Shown: positions 18,136-28,772, numbered from the stretch's first letter. The stretch: DNA of 64,000 bases from Sphingopyxis lindanitolerans (GCF_002993885.1 NZ_CM009578.1:623251-687250); one strand, 5' to 3'. Notes: generated by a model not told the origin, from the letters alone. Numbers and translations are program-made.

Positions 18136-18388
18136 ACCGCTTCGCCGAAGCGCCGAATCAAAGCCATGCCATTCCGCTCCCGCGCGAAGCGGAGCGATTG
18201 CCTTACCCCCTTCGGCGCAGCGCTGCCCCGCTTCGGCGCGCCGACAGCCGCGCTATTAGAAAATTGCGCGATAGGGTCTTTACAGGGGGGACCCCCCTGC
18301 ATATATCGCCCTCCGCTGCCCCAGGGGGACTTCCAATAACCGCAAGGCAGCCTTGTCGTTTACCGTTTAATTTTGGGGGTCCCTTGAG
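18136..18388 (+). promoter_or_regulatory. Long structured leader of the ornithine decarboxylase gene
   Basis: A 253-base gap with no credible gene lies between nspC and the decarboxylase. It contains a hairpin CAGGGGG-GAC-CCCCCTG at 18283-18299, a second G-run/C-run patch GCCCCAGGGGGAC at 18318-18330, and GGGGGTCCC at 18375-18383 just before the TTG start. GGGACCCCC (18288-18296) is perfectly complementary to GGGGGTCCC, so the upstream hairpin and a long-range stem covering the ribosome binding region exclude each other. Alphaproteobacterial speF genes are known to carry a conserved leader RNA (the speF motif); whether this is a copy must be tested with a covariance model. The promoter was not located. 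Confidence 0.55.
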
Positions 18389-19582
18389 TTGCACCAGCAT
18401 CATAGCGCCCACGGGCTGATTCAGGCACTTTCGCCGGTCGAACCTGTTACGCTTGTCCGCCCGCACGCCGCGGCACGCGCAGCGCGTTTCTTCATCGAGC
18501 GATTTCCCGGCACGACCATGTATGCGGTCAAGGCGAATCCGTCGCCCGACCTGCTGCGCATCCTCTGGGATTCGGGCGTCACCCATTATGACGTCGCCTC
18601 GATCGCCGAGGTGCGGCTGGTTGCGCGCACCCTGCCGCGCGCGACGCTCTGCTTCATGCACCCGGTCAAGGCCGAGGAAGCGATTTCCGAAGCCTATTGG
18701 AAGCACGGCGTGCGCACCTTCTCGCTCGACACGATGGACGAGCTGCAAAAGATCGTCCGCGCGACCGAAGGCGCCGCCGACCTCAACCTGCTCGTGCGCC
18801 TGCGCGTCTCGTCGGACCATAGCAAGCTCAGCCTCGCCGCGAAATTCGGCGCCGAGCCCGAGGATGTCGCCGATCTGCTGATGGCGACCCGCCAGGCCGC
18901 CGACGCGCTCGGCATCTGCTTCCATGTCGGCAGCCAGGCGATGGCCCCGCACGCCTATGCGCAGGCGATGGAGCGCGTCCGCGCCGCGATCGTCGGCGCG
19001 GCGGTGACCGTCGATATCGTCGATGTCGGCGGCGGCTTTCCCTCGACCTATCCGGGCATGGAGCCGCCGCCGCTCGACGCCTATTTCGACACGATCCACC
19101 GCAGCTTCGAAAGCCTGCCGATCAGCTATTCGGCTGAACTGTGGTGCGAACCCGGCCGCGCGCTGTCGGCCGAATATAGCTCGCTGATCGTCCGCGTCGA
19201 AAAGCGTCGCGGCGACGAGCTCTATATCAACGACGGCGCGTACGGCGCGCTGTTCGACGCCGCGCATGTCGGCTGGCGCTTCCCGGTGACGCTGCTGCGC
19301 GAAGCCGCGAGCGAGGCCGAGATGACGGCGTTCAGCTTCTATGGCCCGACCTGCGACGACCTCGATCATATGGCGGGACCCTTTTTCCTGCCGGCGGACA
19401 TCAAGGCGGGCGATTTCATCGAGATCGGGATGCTCGGCGCTTATGGCTGCGCGATGCGGACCAAATTCAACGGCTTCGGCGCCGAGGAAATCCACGTCGT
19501 CAGCGACGAACCGATGGCAAGCCTCTACACCGGCGAAGTCGAACAGGAACGCCGCAGCGCGACCGTGACCAAACTCTTCTGA
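18389..19582 (+). CDS. Ornithine decarboxylase (fold-type III PLP)
   Basis: 397 residues. It decarboxylates ornithine to putrescine. The PLP lysine is Lys48 in MYAVKANP, the His contact is in FHVGSQAM, the phosphate site is VDVGGGFPSTYPG, and the active-site cysteine is Cys322 in FYGPTCDDLD. The start is a TTG: an in-frame TAA at 18368-18370 closes the frame upstream and no ATG or GTG follows until the active-site region. The G-run just before it may act as the Shine-Dalgarno and is able to pair with the leader. With nspC and the carboxyspermidine synthase it completes a putrescine-to-spermidine set. Lysine decarboxylase activity is also possible in this family. Confidence 0.9.
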   Translation: MHQHHSAHGLIQALSPVEPVTLVRPHAAARAARFFIERFPGTTMYAVKANPSPDLLRILWDSGVTHYDVASIAEVRLVARTLPRATLCFMHPVKAEEAISEAYWKHGVRTFSLDTMDELQKIVRATEGAADLNLLVRLRVSSDHSKLSLAAKFGAEPEDVADLLMATRQAADALGICFHVGSQAMAPHAYAQAMERVRAAIVGAAVTVDIVDVGGGFPSTYPGMEPPPLDAYFDTIHRSFESLPISYSAELWCEPGRALSAEYSSLIVRVEKRRGDELYINDGAYGALFDAAHVGWRFPVTLLREAASEAEMTAFSFYGPTCDDLDHMAGPFFLPADIKAGDFIEIGMLGAYGCAMRTKFNGFGAEEIHVVSDEPMASLYTGEVEQERRSATVTKLF

Positions 19583-19604
19583 GCCGGTCGAACACCCGTT
19601 GCCG

Positions 19605-19640
19605 AAAGGCCGGTCCGCCCCGCGCGGACCGGCCTTTTTC
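19605..19640 (+). terminator. Rho-independent terminator after ornithine decarboxylase
   Basis: An 11-bp perfect stem GGCCGGTCCGC / GCGGACCGGCC with a five-base loop, flanked by AAA and followed by TTTTTCTTT. It starts 23 bases after the stop codon and is the best-formed intrinsic terminator in the window together with the one after moaB. Confidence 0.92.
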
Positions 19641-19695
19641 TTTGCCGATGTCGTTTGCAAACACTTCGACTATCGACCGATCTCATTCATTCTCC

Positions 19696-21307
<1,612 letters not shown>

Positions 21308-21376
21308 TTTCCGCGCGGGGTGACAAAGCCCCCGCGATCGGGCATCGCCGTCCAGAGTCACTCGGAAGGGACGAAG

Positions 21377-22534
21377 ATGGCGATGCTCGAGGGAATCCGG
21401 ATCGTCGATCTTTCGTCGGTCATCTTCGGCCCCTATGCAACGCAGATGCTCGCCGACCTCGGCGCCGAGGTGATCAAGGTCGAAGCACCCGGCCTTGGCG
21501 ACGTGTCACGCTATCTGGGCAGCGGCGTTCCCGACCCGACGATGGGGTCGATCCACCTCACCGTGAACCGCGGCAAGCGCTCGATCGTGCTCGATCTCAA
21601 GAATCCCGACGATACCGCGGTGCTGCGCGATCTGATCGCGACCGCCGACGTCTTCCTGCACAATATCCGCGGCAAGGCGATCGCGCGGCTCGGCTTCGAC
21701 TATCAAGGCTGCGCGGCGCTCAAGCCCGACATCATCTATGTCCACGGCACCGGTTTCGGGCAGGATGGCCCCTATGCCGATCTTCAGGCCTATGACGATG
21801 TCATCCAGGCGGCGAGCGGGACGACCAGCCTGCTCCCGCGCGCCGACGGCAACCCCAGCCCGCGCTATTTCCCTTCGCTGATCGCCGACAAGGTCGCGGG
21901 GCATTTCGGCGCCCAGGCGATCCTCGCCGCGCTCGTCCACAAATTCCGCACTGGCGAGGGGCAAGAGGTCGAAGTGCCGATGTTCGAATGCTTCACGGCG
22001 TTCATGCTGACCGAACATCTGCGCGACGCGACGCTCGACCCCGCGATCGGACCGGCGGGTTATCCGCGCCAGCTCGATCCGACGCGGCAGCCCTTTCCCA
22101 CCCTGGACGGCCATGTCGCGATCGTTCCCTATACCCCCGAATCGACCGCGCGTTTGATGCGATTGCTCGGCAGCGAGGCGCTGCTCACATCGCCCGACTA
22201 TGAGGAAGCAAAAGCCAAGGGGCGGCATATGCCTCTGGTCTACGCCGAAATCGCGCGCCAGACGCCCGCGAAGACCACCGCCGAATGGCTCGCAATCTTC
22301 GCCGCCAACGATATTCCCGCGATGCACGTGCGCGACCTCGATGATATCCGGAACGACCCGCATCTCGCCGCGACCGGCTTTTTCCGCCGCCGCGAGCATC
22401 CCGACGTCGGCGGCTTCTTCGAAATGCAGCCGCCGGTCAAATATGGCGCGGCGCCGCCGCGCGACCTGGGCTATGCGCCCAGGATCGACGCCGACGGCGC
22501 GGCGATCCGCGCCGAACTGGCCCGCCGCGCCTGA
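21377..22534 (+). CDS. Class III (formyl-CoA-transferase-type) CoA-transferase
   Basis: 385 residues. Family III CoA-transferases move CoA between carboxylic acids through an aspartyl-CoA intermediate. Visible are GIRIVDLSSVIFGPYATQML, LGAEVIKVEAPG, NRGKRSIVLDL and HGTGFGQDGPYADLQAYDD, whose Asp near residue 140 is the expected nucleophile. The ATG at 21377 with upstream GGAAGG is preferred over an ATG 57 bases earlier. Substrate unknown (alpha-methylacyl, bile acid or dicarboxylic acid type). It follows gdhA after a short gap and precedes two MAPEG genes. Confidence 0.85.
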   Translation: MAMLEGIRIVDLSSVIFGPYATQMLADLGAEVIKVEAPGLGDVSRYLGSGVPDPTMGSIHLTVNRGKRSIVLDLKNPDDTAVLRDLIATADVFLHNIRGKAIARLGFDYQGCAALKPDIIYVHGTGFGQDGPYADLQAYDDVIQAASGTTSLLPRADGNPSPRYFPSLIADKVAGHFGAQAILAALVHKFRTGEGQEVEVPMFECFTAFMLTEHLRDATLDPAIGPAGYPRQLDPTRQPFPTLDGHVAIVPYTPESTARLMRLLGSEALLTSPDYEEAKAKGRHMPLVYAEIARQTPAKTTAEWLAIFAANDIPAMHVRDLDDIRNDPHLAATGFFRRREHPDVGGFFEMQPPVKYGAAPPRDLGYAPRIDADGAAIRAELARRA

Positions 22535-22607
22535 CCCGCCGCTTCATCGCCATTGCAATGTCGGCATCCTTCCCTAGCATCGCGGCGGGATAAGAAGGGG
22601 ATCGACA

Positions 22608-23039
22608 ATGTCGCAAAATCTGCTGGCGCCCGGTGCGGTGCTTATTCTCTGGACGCTCGTCGTGCTGATCTGGGCGGGGGTCAGCCGCTTCCGCGCTTTC
22701 GCCAAGGCCGGTATCGACCTGAAAGCCGCTCCACCCGGCGGCCGCGGCGCCGACCTGGAAGGCGTGCTGCCGCCGCTGACCAACTGGAAATCGCACAATT
22801 ACACGCATCTGGTCGAGCAACCGACGCTTTTCTATGCGGTGATCCTGATCCTGCACGCGGTCGGCGGCTATCCCGCCTATGTCGTATGGATCGCCTGGGC
22901 CTATGTCGTGCTGCGGATCGTCCACAGCCTGTGGCAGGCGACGGTCAATCGCATCCCGGTGCGCTTCACGATTTTCATGCTCGCGACCCTGTGCCTGGTC
23001 GCGCTGGCGCTGCTCGCGGTGATCGCCACATTGGGTTGA
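22608..23039 (+). CDS. MAPEG-family membrane protein, copy 1
   Basis: 143 residues with four hydrophobic helices (about 8-28, 68-88, 92-110, 120-142). The signature NYTHLVEQPTLFYAVILIL plus WAYVVLRIVHSLWQATVNR is that of the MAPEG superfamily (membrane-associated proteins in eicosanoid and glutathione metabolism). In bacteria these may have glutathione transferase or peroxidase activity, but the physiological role is unknown. It is followed after 13 bases by a paralogue. Confidence 0.88.
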   Translation: MSQNLLAPGAVLILWTLVVLIWAGVSRFRAFAKAGIDLKAAPPGGRGADLEGVLPPLTNWKSHNYTHLVEQPTLFYAVILILHAVGGYPAYVVWIAWAYVVLRIVHSLWQATVNRIPVRFTIFMLATLCLVALALLAVIATLG

Positions 23040-23052
23040 GGAGGGGAAGAAA

Positions 23053-23490
23053 ATGATGGAAACGAACGCCATATTGGGGCCGGTCGCAACGCTCGCGCTC
23101 TGGTCGATGATCATGTGGGTGTGGATGTATGCGACGCGCATCCCCGCAATGAGCCGCGCCAAGATCGATGCGAAGAATCTCGTCGGCACGACGGGCCGCG
23201 GACTCGACGACGTCCTGCCCGCCGAAGTCCAGTGGAAAGCGCATAATTACAACCATCTGATGGAGCAGCCGACGGTGTTTTACGCCGTCGCGCTGGCGCT
23301 CGCGATCGGCGGCATGGGCGGCGGGCTCAATGCGCAGATCGCCTGGGCCTATGTGGCCTTGCGCATCGTGCACAGCCTCGTCCAGGCGACGGTGAACCGC
23401 GTGATGTGGCGCTTCGCGATCTTCGCGCTGGCCAGCCTCGCGCTGATCGCGCTGTGCCTGCACGCGTTCATGGGTTTCGTGCTGCATTAA
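23053..23490 (+). CDS. MAPEG-family membrane protein, copy 2
   Basis: 145 residues, same layout as the preceding gene: HNYNHLMEQPTVFYAVALAL and WAYVALRIVHSLVQATVNR. The two copies share the catalytic region closely but differ in the loop at 30-50 and in the C-terminal helix, so they look like an old tandem duplication that has diverged. MAPEG enzymes work as trimers, so the pair could form mixed oligomers; this is speculation. The gene runs tail to tail into rlmD with a hairpin between. Confidence 0.88.
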   Translation: MMETNAILGPVATLALWSMIMWVWMYATRIPAMSRAKIDAKNLVGTTGRGLDDVLPAEVQWKAHNYNHLMEQPTVFYAVALALAIGGMGGGLNAQIAWAYVALRIVHSLVQATVNRVMWRFAIFALASLALIALCLHAFMGFVLH

Positions 23491-23496
23491 GAAAAC

Positions 23497-23522
23497 GTCG
23501 CCCCCGCGAAGGCGGGGGCGAC
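23497..23522 (-). terminator. Terminator hairpin between MAPEG copy 2 and rlmD
   Basis: An 11-bp perfect stem GTCGCCCCCGC / GCGGGGGCGAC with a GAAG loop. On the minus strand it is followed by GTTTTC and lies right after the rlmD stop, so it best fits termination of rlmD; on the plus strand there is no U-run. It is a single copy of the CCCCCGCGAAGGCGGGGG repeat family also seen at 26393 and 43485. Confidence 0.7.
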
Positions 23523-23524
23523 CA

Positions 23525-24724
23525 CTATCGCGAGAAACGCCCGGCCAGTTCGACATGGGTCGACCAGCGAAACTGACCGACAGGCTTTACCCAGTCGAGC
23601 CGGTAGCCACCGTCGACCAGCAGCTTCGCATCGCGCGCGAAGCTTGCCGGGTTGCAACTGACATAGGCGACCGCAGGCACGCTCGACCCTGCGATCTGCT
23701 TCACCTGCTCCTCGGCCCCGGCGCGCGGCGGATCGAGGATCACCGCGCCGAAACGATTGAGTTCGGCCGGGATCAGCGGGCGGCGGAACAGGTCGCGATG
23801 CTCGGTGGCGACCAGCGCCCGCGCGCGGTTCGCGGCCGCCGTCAGCGCGGCGACCGCGTCGCGCGCACCCTCGGCGGCATAGACTTTGCGCCCCGCCTGC
23901 ACCGACAGCGCAAAGGTGCCGACGCCCGCGAACAGGTCGGCGACCGCCGCCGCGTCGCCAATCGCATCGCGCACCGCATCGACGAGCGCCACCTGCCCCG
24001 TCGCCGTCGCCTGGAGGAAAGCGAAGGGCGGCACTTCGACCGCGATCTCGCCGAAACGCGCGGTCGGCGGTGCGGGTTGCCAGAGAGTCTCGAGGCCCTC
24101 CCCCTGATCGATCGCCAGCCGCGCGAGCGCATGCTCGCCCGCAAAATCCTGGAGTGCCATCGCCGCGTCGAGCCCTTCGGCGCGTACGCCCTCCAGCACG
24201 ACCTCGGCGCCCTGGTCGAGCATCTGGAGCTTGACCTTCACCGGCCGCCGCTGCGGCGCGATGGCGCCGAGCAGGCCGCGGATCGGCGCGATAAGCGCGA
24301 ACAGCTCGGGCAGCAGCAGCGGGCACATCCGCATATCGACGATCTGGTTGCTCTGCGCGGCGTTGAAGCCGAGCGCGACCTGCTTGCCGGTCCTCAGCGC
24401 GGTGAGCGCCGCGCGGCGGCGACTTTGCGGCGGCGACAGCAAGGCGGGAAGCACCTCGCCCGCCGCGACCTGCTGACCCTCCAGCGCCCCCACGACCCGA
24501 CCCTGCACGAACTCGGCCAATGCCCCCTCGGCGACATGCTGCAACTGGCACCCGCCGCATTTGCCGAAATGGCGGCACGGCGGCTCGGCGCGGTTCGGGC
24601 CGGGCACCAGCGTCCCATCGGCGGCGAGGCGGTCGCCCGGCACGCCGCCCGCGACGTGGCGCCCGTCGGCGGTCACGCCATCGCCGCGCGCGGCGATACG
24701 CTCGATCAGCGCGGCTTCGCTCAT
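23525..24724 (-). CDS. 23S rRNA (uracil-5-)methyltransferase, RlmD/RumA-like
   Basis: 399 residues, SAM-dependent RNA m5U methyltransferase. The N-terminal part carries an iron-sulfur cluster motif CRHFGKCGGCQLQH near residue 50. The Rossmann part has VADLFAGVGTFALSV and ILDPPRAGAEEQ, and the catalytic cysteine lies in YVSCNPASFARD. The TRAM domain appears shortened. RlmD, RlmC and TrmA cannot be fully distinguished by eye, but the Fe-S cluster argues against TrmA. One base separates its start from the stop of the upstream gene, so they are co-transcribed. Confidence 0.87.
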   Translation of the reverse strand: MSEAALIERIAARGDGVTADGRHVAGGVPGDRLAADGTLVPGPNRAEPPCRHFGKCGGCQLQHVAEGALAEFVQGRVVGALEGQQVAAGEVLPALLSPPQSRRRAALTALRTGKQVALGFNAAQSNQIVDMRMCPLLLPELFALIAPIRGLLGAIAPQRRPVKVKLQMLDQGAEVVLEGVRAEGLDAAMALQDFAGEHALARLAIDQGEGLETLWQPAPPTARFGEIAVEVPPFAFLQATATGQVALVDAVRDAIGDAAAVADLFAGVGTFALSVQAGRKVYAAEGARDAVAALTAAANRARALVATEHRDLFRRPLIPAELNRFGAVILDPPRAGAEEQVKQIAGSSVPAVAYVSCNPASFARDAKLLVDGGYRLDWVKPVGQFRWSTHVELAGRFSR

Positions 24725-24725
24725 G

Positions 24726-26072
24726 TCAGTCCCTTATCAGATCGTCGGCTACAAGGCCGGGGCCTATACGGCGCGCCGCATCGATATGCCAGCCCACCGC
24801 CGCGACCGCCGCATCAAAGGCATCGCCGCCCGACGCGAGCATCGCCCCGCACGCCCCCGCCAGCACATCGCCCGTCCCCGCCGTCGCCAGCCATGGACTG
24901 CCCGGCCAGGCCGCGACGACGCGGCCATCGGGCGCGGCGATGATGGTATCGGCGCCCTTGTAGATCATAACCGCCCCGACACGCTCGGCCGCCGCCCGCG
25001 CGCGTTCGATCTTGTTTCCGGCGAGATCGGAAAAGGCGCGCGCGAACTCGCCTTCATGCGGGGTCAGGATCGCGGGCGTTCCGTCCAGTCGTGGCAGCGC
25101 CACGTCGATCGCCGCCGCGTCGAGCACGAGCGGCTTGCCCGCAGCGATCGCCGCCGCGACATCGCGGCCCAGCGCATCGCTCGCCGGATAGCCCGGTCCG
25201 ATCACCACCGCACCGAGCCGCTTGTCATCCAGGCGCGCCGCATAACTCGCGCCATCCTCGGCGATGATCGCCGCGAAAGGGGCCTCGTCCGCGCCGCTCA
25301 GCACGGCATAGCCCGCCCCCGCGCGCAGCCCCGCCGCGGCCGCCAGCGCCGCCGCTCCCGCCATCGGCCCGGCACGGACCAGCAGCATCCCGCGATTATA
25401 TTTGTGCGAACCCGCATCGGGCGACCGAGCGGCCTGCCTCGGCAGGCTGCACATCGTCCGGTCGGCGGCGATCCCGATCGGTGCGAGCAGGACGGTGCCA
25501 CAGCGCCTTGCGGTGGGAAGCAGGACGTGCGCGGGCTTGAGTGCGCCCAGGGCGAGCGTGACATCGGCGGGAAGCGGCGGTTCCCAACCGTGCTGGCCGT
25601 CGGCATCGACGCCGCTCGGCACATCGACGGCCAGGATCCGCTTGTCGGCAAAGCCGCGCAGCCGCCGTGCCAGATCGTCAGCAAGCGGCCGCGTCAATCC
25701 CACGCCGAACAAGGCGTCGACGATGAGCGGCGCGGGCGGCAAGCCGTCGACGATCGCCTCGACCGCTCCAGTCCATGCTGCGCGCGCCGCTTTGGCCAGA
25801 TCGGTCGCGGGCGGCGCGAGCGCCGCCACCCGCACCGCCGCGCCGCGCTCGCCGAGCAACCGCGCCGCGACATAACCGTCGCCGCCATTATTTCCCGGCC
25901 CGCAAAGAATCAGGATTGGCGCCCCCGCCGCCATCCGCCACGCGGTATCGGCAACCGCCGCGCCCGCACGCTCCATCAGCTCGGACAGCGACGTTCCTGC
26001 CGCAGCGCACGCCGCCTCGGCGACGCGCATCGCCGCACTGGTCAGGATCGGGGCATCGGCGGGGATGGGCAT
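24726..26072 (-). CDS. nnr: Bifunctional NAD(P)HX epimerase / dehydratase
   Basis: 448 residues, both halves fused. The N-terminal epimerase domain has LMERAGAAVADTA and LCGPGNNGGDGYVAARLL; the C-terminal ADP- or ATP-dependent dehydratase has NRGMLLVRAGP, LTPHEGEFARAFSD and ATAGTGDVLAGACGAML. It repairs hydrated NADH and NADPH. The gene lies one base upstream of rlmD, giving a short operon. Upstream is the long nested-repeat gap. Confidence 0.93.
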   Translation of the reverse strand: MPIPADAPILTSAAMRVAEAACAAAGTSLSELMERAGAAVADTAWRMAAGAPILILCGPGNNGGDGYVAARLLGERGAAVRVAALAPPATDLAKAARAAWTGAVEAIVDGLPPAPLIVDALFGVGLTRPLADDLARRLRGFADKRILAVDVPSGVDADGQHGWEPPLPADVTLALGALKPAHVLLPTARRCGTVLLAPIGIAADRTMCSLPRQAARSPDAGSHKYNRGMLLVRAGPMAGAAALAAAAGLRAGAGYAVLSGADEAPFAAIIAEDGASYAARLDDKRLGAVVIGPGYPASDALGRDVAAAIAAGKPLVLDAAAIDVALPRLDGTPAILTPHEGEFARAFSDLAGNKIERARAAAERVGAVMIYKGADTIIAAPDGRVVAAWPGSPWLATAGTGDVLAGACGAMLASGGDAFDAAVAAVGWHIDAARRIGPGLVADDLIRD

Positions 26073-26109
26073 GAACCGGCTCTAGGACATCATGCCCTGC
26101 AAGGGAATC

Positions 26110-26549
26110 GTCATTGCGAGCGAAGCGAAGCAATCCAGAGCGGTTCAGGGCCTCTTGGGATTCAAATTAGAGCAGCGAGCCTTATATCTGATCCACCTTC
26201 CCGTTCGTGTCGAGCGAAGTCGAGACACCCATCGACCTTGCGCTGCGCCGATGGGTGTCTCGACTTCGGCCAAAGGCCGAAGCCTATCCTGAGCGCCTGC
26301 CAAGGCAGTCGAAGGGCTCGACACGAACGGACTTGAGGCGATGCAGATTTAACGCACGGCGTAGGTCGCCTCGATTTCATAAATAGCCGTGTACCCCCGC
26401 GAAGGCGGGGGCCCATCTCCGGTCGGTTCGACATGCCGCCGGCAGAAGATGGACCCCCGCCTTCGCGGGGGAGCACTATAAGGGACGGTGTAATAGGAAC
26501 CCGCAAAATCCTACGCACCTCCGGATTGCTTCGCTTCGCTCGCAATGAC
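26110..26549. repeat. Nested palindrome complex: one repeat pair enclosing two others
   Basis: The outer arms at 26110-26136 and 26523-26549 are perfect 27-base inverted copies (GTCATTGCGAGCGAAGCGAA and onward). Inside are two further pairs side by side. One has left arm 26201-26234 and right arm 26249-26330, the right arm carrying a 48-base insert at 26269-26316. The other spans 26393-26471 with CCCCCGCGAAGGCGGGGG cores. Together they fill the 484-base gap between nnr and the lipoprotein gene. No gene was seen in it, and short open frames there are repeat-derived. Confidence 0.85.
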
Positions 26550-26556
26550 GAACTGA

Positions 26557-26916
26557 CTATTTCGCCCCGCCCGTATTCGCAGGCAGGCGATAGCGGTCGG
26601 CGCCGATCGCGACCTCGATCATGCCCTCGCCGACAATCGTCACGTTCGCGGGTTCGGCGCCGTCGGCCGACACCACCCCGCGCCCGTCGGTCGTGATCTG
26701 GAGGCGGCGATAGCCGACGTCGGGCCTGCCGACGACAAGCGTTGTCCCATCGGCGCCGCGCATTTCGCTGACCGTGCAATCGCGGTCGAACGCCTTCGCG
26801 CCTTCGAGCGCGCAATCGATACGCTCGCTGTCGACTCCAGCGCTTTCGCTCTTGTCGCCGCTGCCGTTGCAGCCCGCAACGAGCAAGGCCGCTACGACGC
26901 CCCCCAGTTTCTTCAT
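26557..26916 (-). CDS. Small lipoprotein of unknown function
   Basis: 119 residues. The N-terminus [20 protein letters not shown] is a lipoprotein signal with lipobox VAGC, lipidated at Cys16. The mature part has two further cysteines (DCALEG, DCTVSEM) and a beta-rich stretch [21 protein letters not shown] ending in [11 protein letters not shown]. No family recognised. Its ATG overlaps the ilvD stop as ATGA, so it is translated with ilvD, although a metabolic link is not obvious. Confidence 0.75.
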   Translation of the reverse strand: MKKLGGVVAALLVAGCNGSGDKSESAGVDSERIDCALEGAKAFDRDCTVSEMRGADGTTLVVGRPDVGYRRLQITTDGRGVVSADGAEPANVTIVGEGMIEVAIGADRYRLPANTGGAK

Positions 26917-28772
26917 CCCTTGCCCTTCAGCTGCGACAGGTCGCGCACCGCACCGCGCGCGGCGCTGGTCGTCATCGCAGCATAGGCCTGAAGGGCTACC
27001 GAAACCTTACGCGGGCGTGGCTTGGCGGGTTGCCACGCATCGGCGCCCTTTGCCTCCATCGCCGCGCGCCGCGCCGCCAGCTCGGCGTCGGACAGCACCA
27101 GCTTGATGCCGCGCCCCGGAATATCGATCTCGATCAAATCGCCATTTTCGACCAGACCGATCATTCCGCCCTCGGCGGCTTCGGGCGAGACATGACCGAT
27201 CGACAGGCCCGATGTGCCGCCCGAAAAACGCCCGTCGGTGATCAGCGCGCAGGCGGCGCCCAGCCCCTTCGATTTGAGGTAGCTGGTCGGATAGAGCATT
27301 TCCTGCATCCCCGGTCCGCCCTTTGGTCCTTCGTAGCGGATGACGACGACGTCGCCCGCCTCGACCTGGCCGGTCAAAATGCCGGCGACCGCCGCGTCCT
27401 GGCTTTCATAGACTTTGGCGGGGCCAGCGAACGTCAGGATCGATTCATCGACCCCGGCGGTCTTCACGATGCAGCCGTCGAGCGCGATATTGCCCGACAG
27501 CACCGCGAGCCCGCCGTCCTTGCTGAACGCATGGTCGGCGGAGCGGATCACCCCGCCCTCGCGGTCGAGGTCGAGCGAGGCCCAACGCCGGTCCTGGCTG
27601 AACGCGACCTGCGTCGGCACGCCCCCAGGGGCCGCCATGAAGAATTTCTGCACCTCGGGATCATTGGTCCGCGAGATATCCCATTTGTTCAGCGCATCGC
27701 CCAGCGTCGCGCTGTGCACCGTCGGCAGATGCGCGTGGAGCAACCCCGCGCGCTCGAGCTGGCCCAAAATCGCCATGATCCCGCCCGCGCGGTGGACGTC
27801 CTCCATATGGACGTCGCTCTTCGCCGGAGCGACCTTCGACAGGCATGGCACGCGCCGCGACAGCCGGTCGATGTCGGCCATGGTGAAATCGACCCCCGCT
27901 TCAAAGGCGGCCGCAAGCAGATGAAGCACCGTGTTCGTCGATCCGCCCATCGCGATGTCGAGGCTCATCGCATTTTCGAACGCTTCAAAGGTCGCGATCT
28001 TGCGCGGCAGCACGCTGTCGTCGCCTTCCTCATAATGGCGCTTGCACATTTCGACGATGATCCGTCCGGCGCGCAGGAACAGCGCCTTGCGGTCGGCGTG
28101 GGTCGCCAGCGTCGAACCATTGCCCGGCAGCGACAGTCCCAGCGCTTCGGTCAGGCAGTTCATCGAATTGGCGGTGAACATGCCCGAACAACTCCCGCAG
28201 GTCGGGCACGCCGCCTGTTCGATCGCGGTCACGTCCGCATCGCTGTATGTCTCGTCGGCGGCGGCGACCATCGCATCGACCAGGTCGAGCGCGACTTCCT
28301 TGCCGTTCAGCACGACCTTGCCCGCCTCCATCGGCCCGCCCGACACGAACACCACCGGGATATTGATGCGCAGCGCCGCCATCAGCATGCCCGGCGTGAT
28401 CTTGTCGCAGTTGGAAATGCACACCATCGCGTCGGCGCAGTGCGCGTTGACCATATATTCGACGCTATCGGCGATCAGGTCGCGGCTCGGCAGGCTGTAG
28501 AGCATGCCGTCATGCCCCATCGCGATGCCGTCATCGACCGCGATCGTGTTGAATTCCTTGGCGACCCCGCCCGATGCTTCGATCTCGCGCGCGACCATCT
28601 GGCCGAGGTCTTTCAGGTGGACGTGGCCGGGAACGAACTGGGTGAAGCTGTTGACGACCGCGATGATCGGCTTGCCGAAATCGCCATCCTTCATCCCCGT
28701 CGCGCGCCAAAGCCCGCGCGCGCCCGCCATGTTGCGGCCGTGGGTGGTGGTGCGGGAACGATAAGAAGGCAT
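26913..28772 (-). CDS. ilvD: Dihydroxy-acid dehydratase
   Basis: 619 residues. It dehydrates 2,3-dihydroxy-isovalerate or -methylvalerate in valine and isoleucine synthesis. The iron-sulfur ligands are visible in [14 protein letters not shown] and [20 protein letters not shown], and other signatures are [14 protein letters not shown] and [15 protein letters not shown]. It starts at ATG 28772 with [22 protein letters not shown], the expected N-terminus. The downstream lipoprotein gene overlaps its stop. The rest of the branched-chain pathway is not in the window, except a dehydratase at 13202 that could supply ketobutyrate. Confidence 0.97.
   Translation of the reverse strand: MPSYRSRTTTHGRNMAGARGLWRATGMKDGDFGKPIIAVVNSFTQFVPGHVHLKDLGQMVAREIEASGGVAKEFNTIAVDDGIAMGHDGMLYSLPSRDLIADSVEYMVNAHCADAMVCISNCDKITPGMLMAALRINIPVVFVSGGPMEAGKVVLNGKEVALDLVDAMVAAADETYSDADVTAIEQAACPTCGSCSGMFTANSMNCLTEALGLSLPGNGSTLATHADRKALFLRAGRIIVEMCKRHYEEGDDSVLPRKIATFEAFENAMSLDIAMGGSTNTVLHLLAAAFEAGVDFTMADIDRLSRRVPCLSKVAPAKSDVHMEDVHRAGGIMAILGQLERAGLLHAHLPTVHSATLGDALNKWDISRTNDPEVQKFFMAAPGGVPTQVAFSQDRRWASLDLDREGGVIRSADHAFSKDGGLAVLSGNIALDGCIVKTAGVDESILTFAGPAKVYESQDAAVAGILTGQVEAGDVVVIRYEGPKGGPGMQEMLYPTSYLKSKGLGAACALITDGRFSGGTSGLSIGHVSPEAAEGGMIGLVENGDLIEIDIPGRGIKLVLSDAELAARRAAMEAKGADAWQPAKPRPRKVSVALQAYAAMTTSAARGAVRDLSQLKGKG

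Noticed and set aside
18198..18419. A 73-codon frame across the ornithine decarboxylase leader, as a leader peptide
   Set aside because: It lacks an ATG and a ribosome binding site and crosses into the decarboxylase in another frame; composition is that of non-coding GC-rich DNA.
26092..26292. A short plus-strand frame in the nested repeat gap
   Set aside because: It is made of palindrome sequence (CNGIVIASEAKQS-type reading of the repeat) and has no ribosome binding site.
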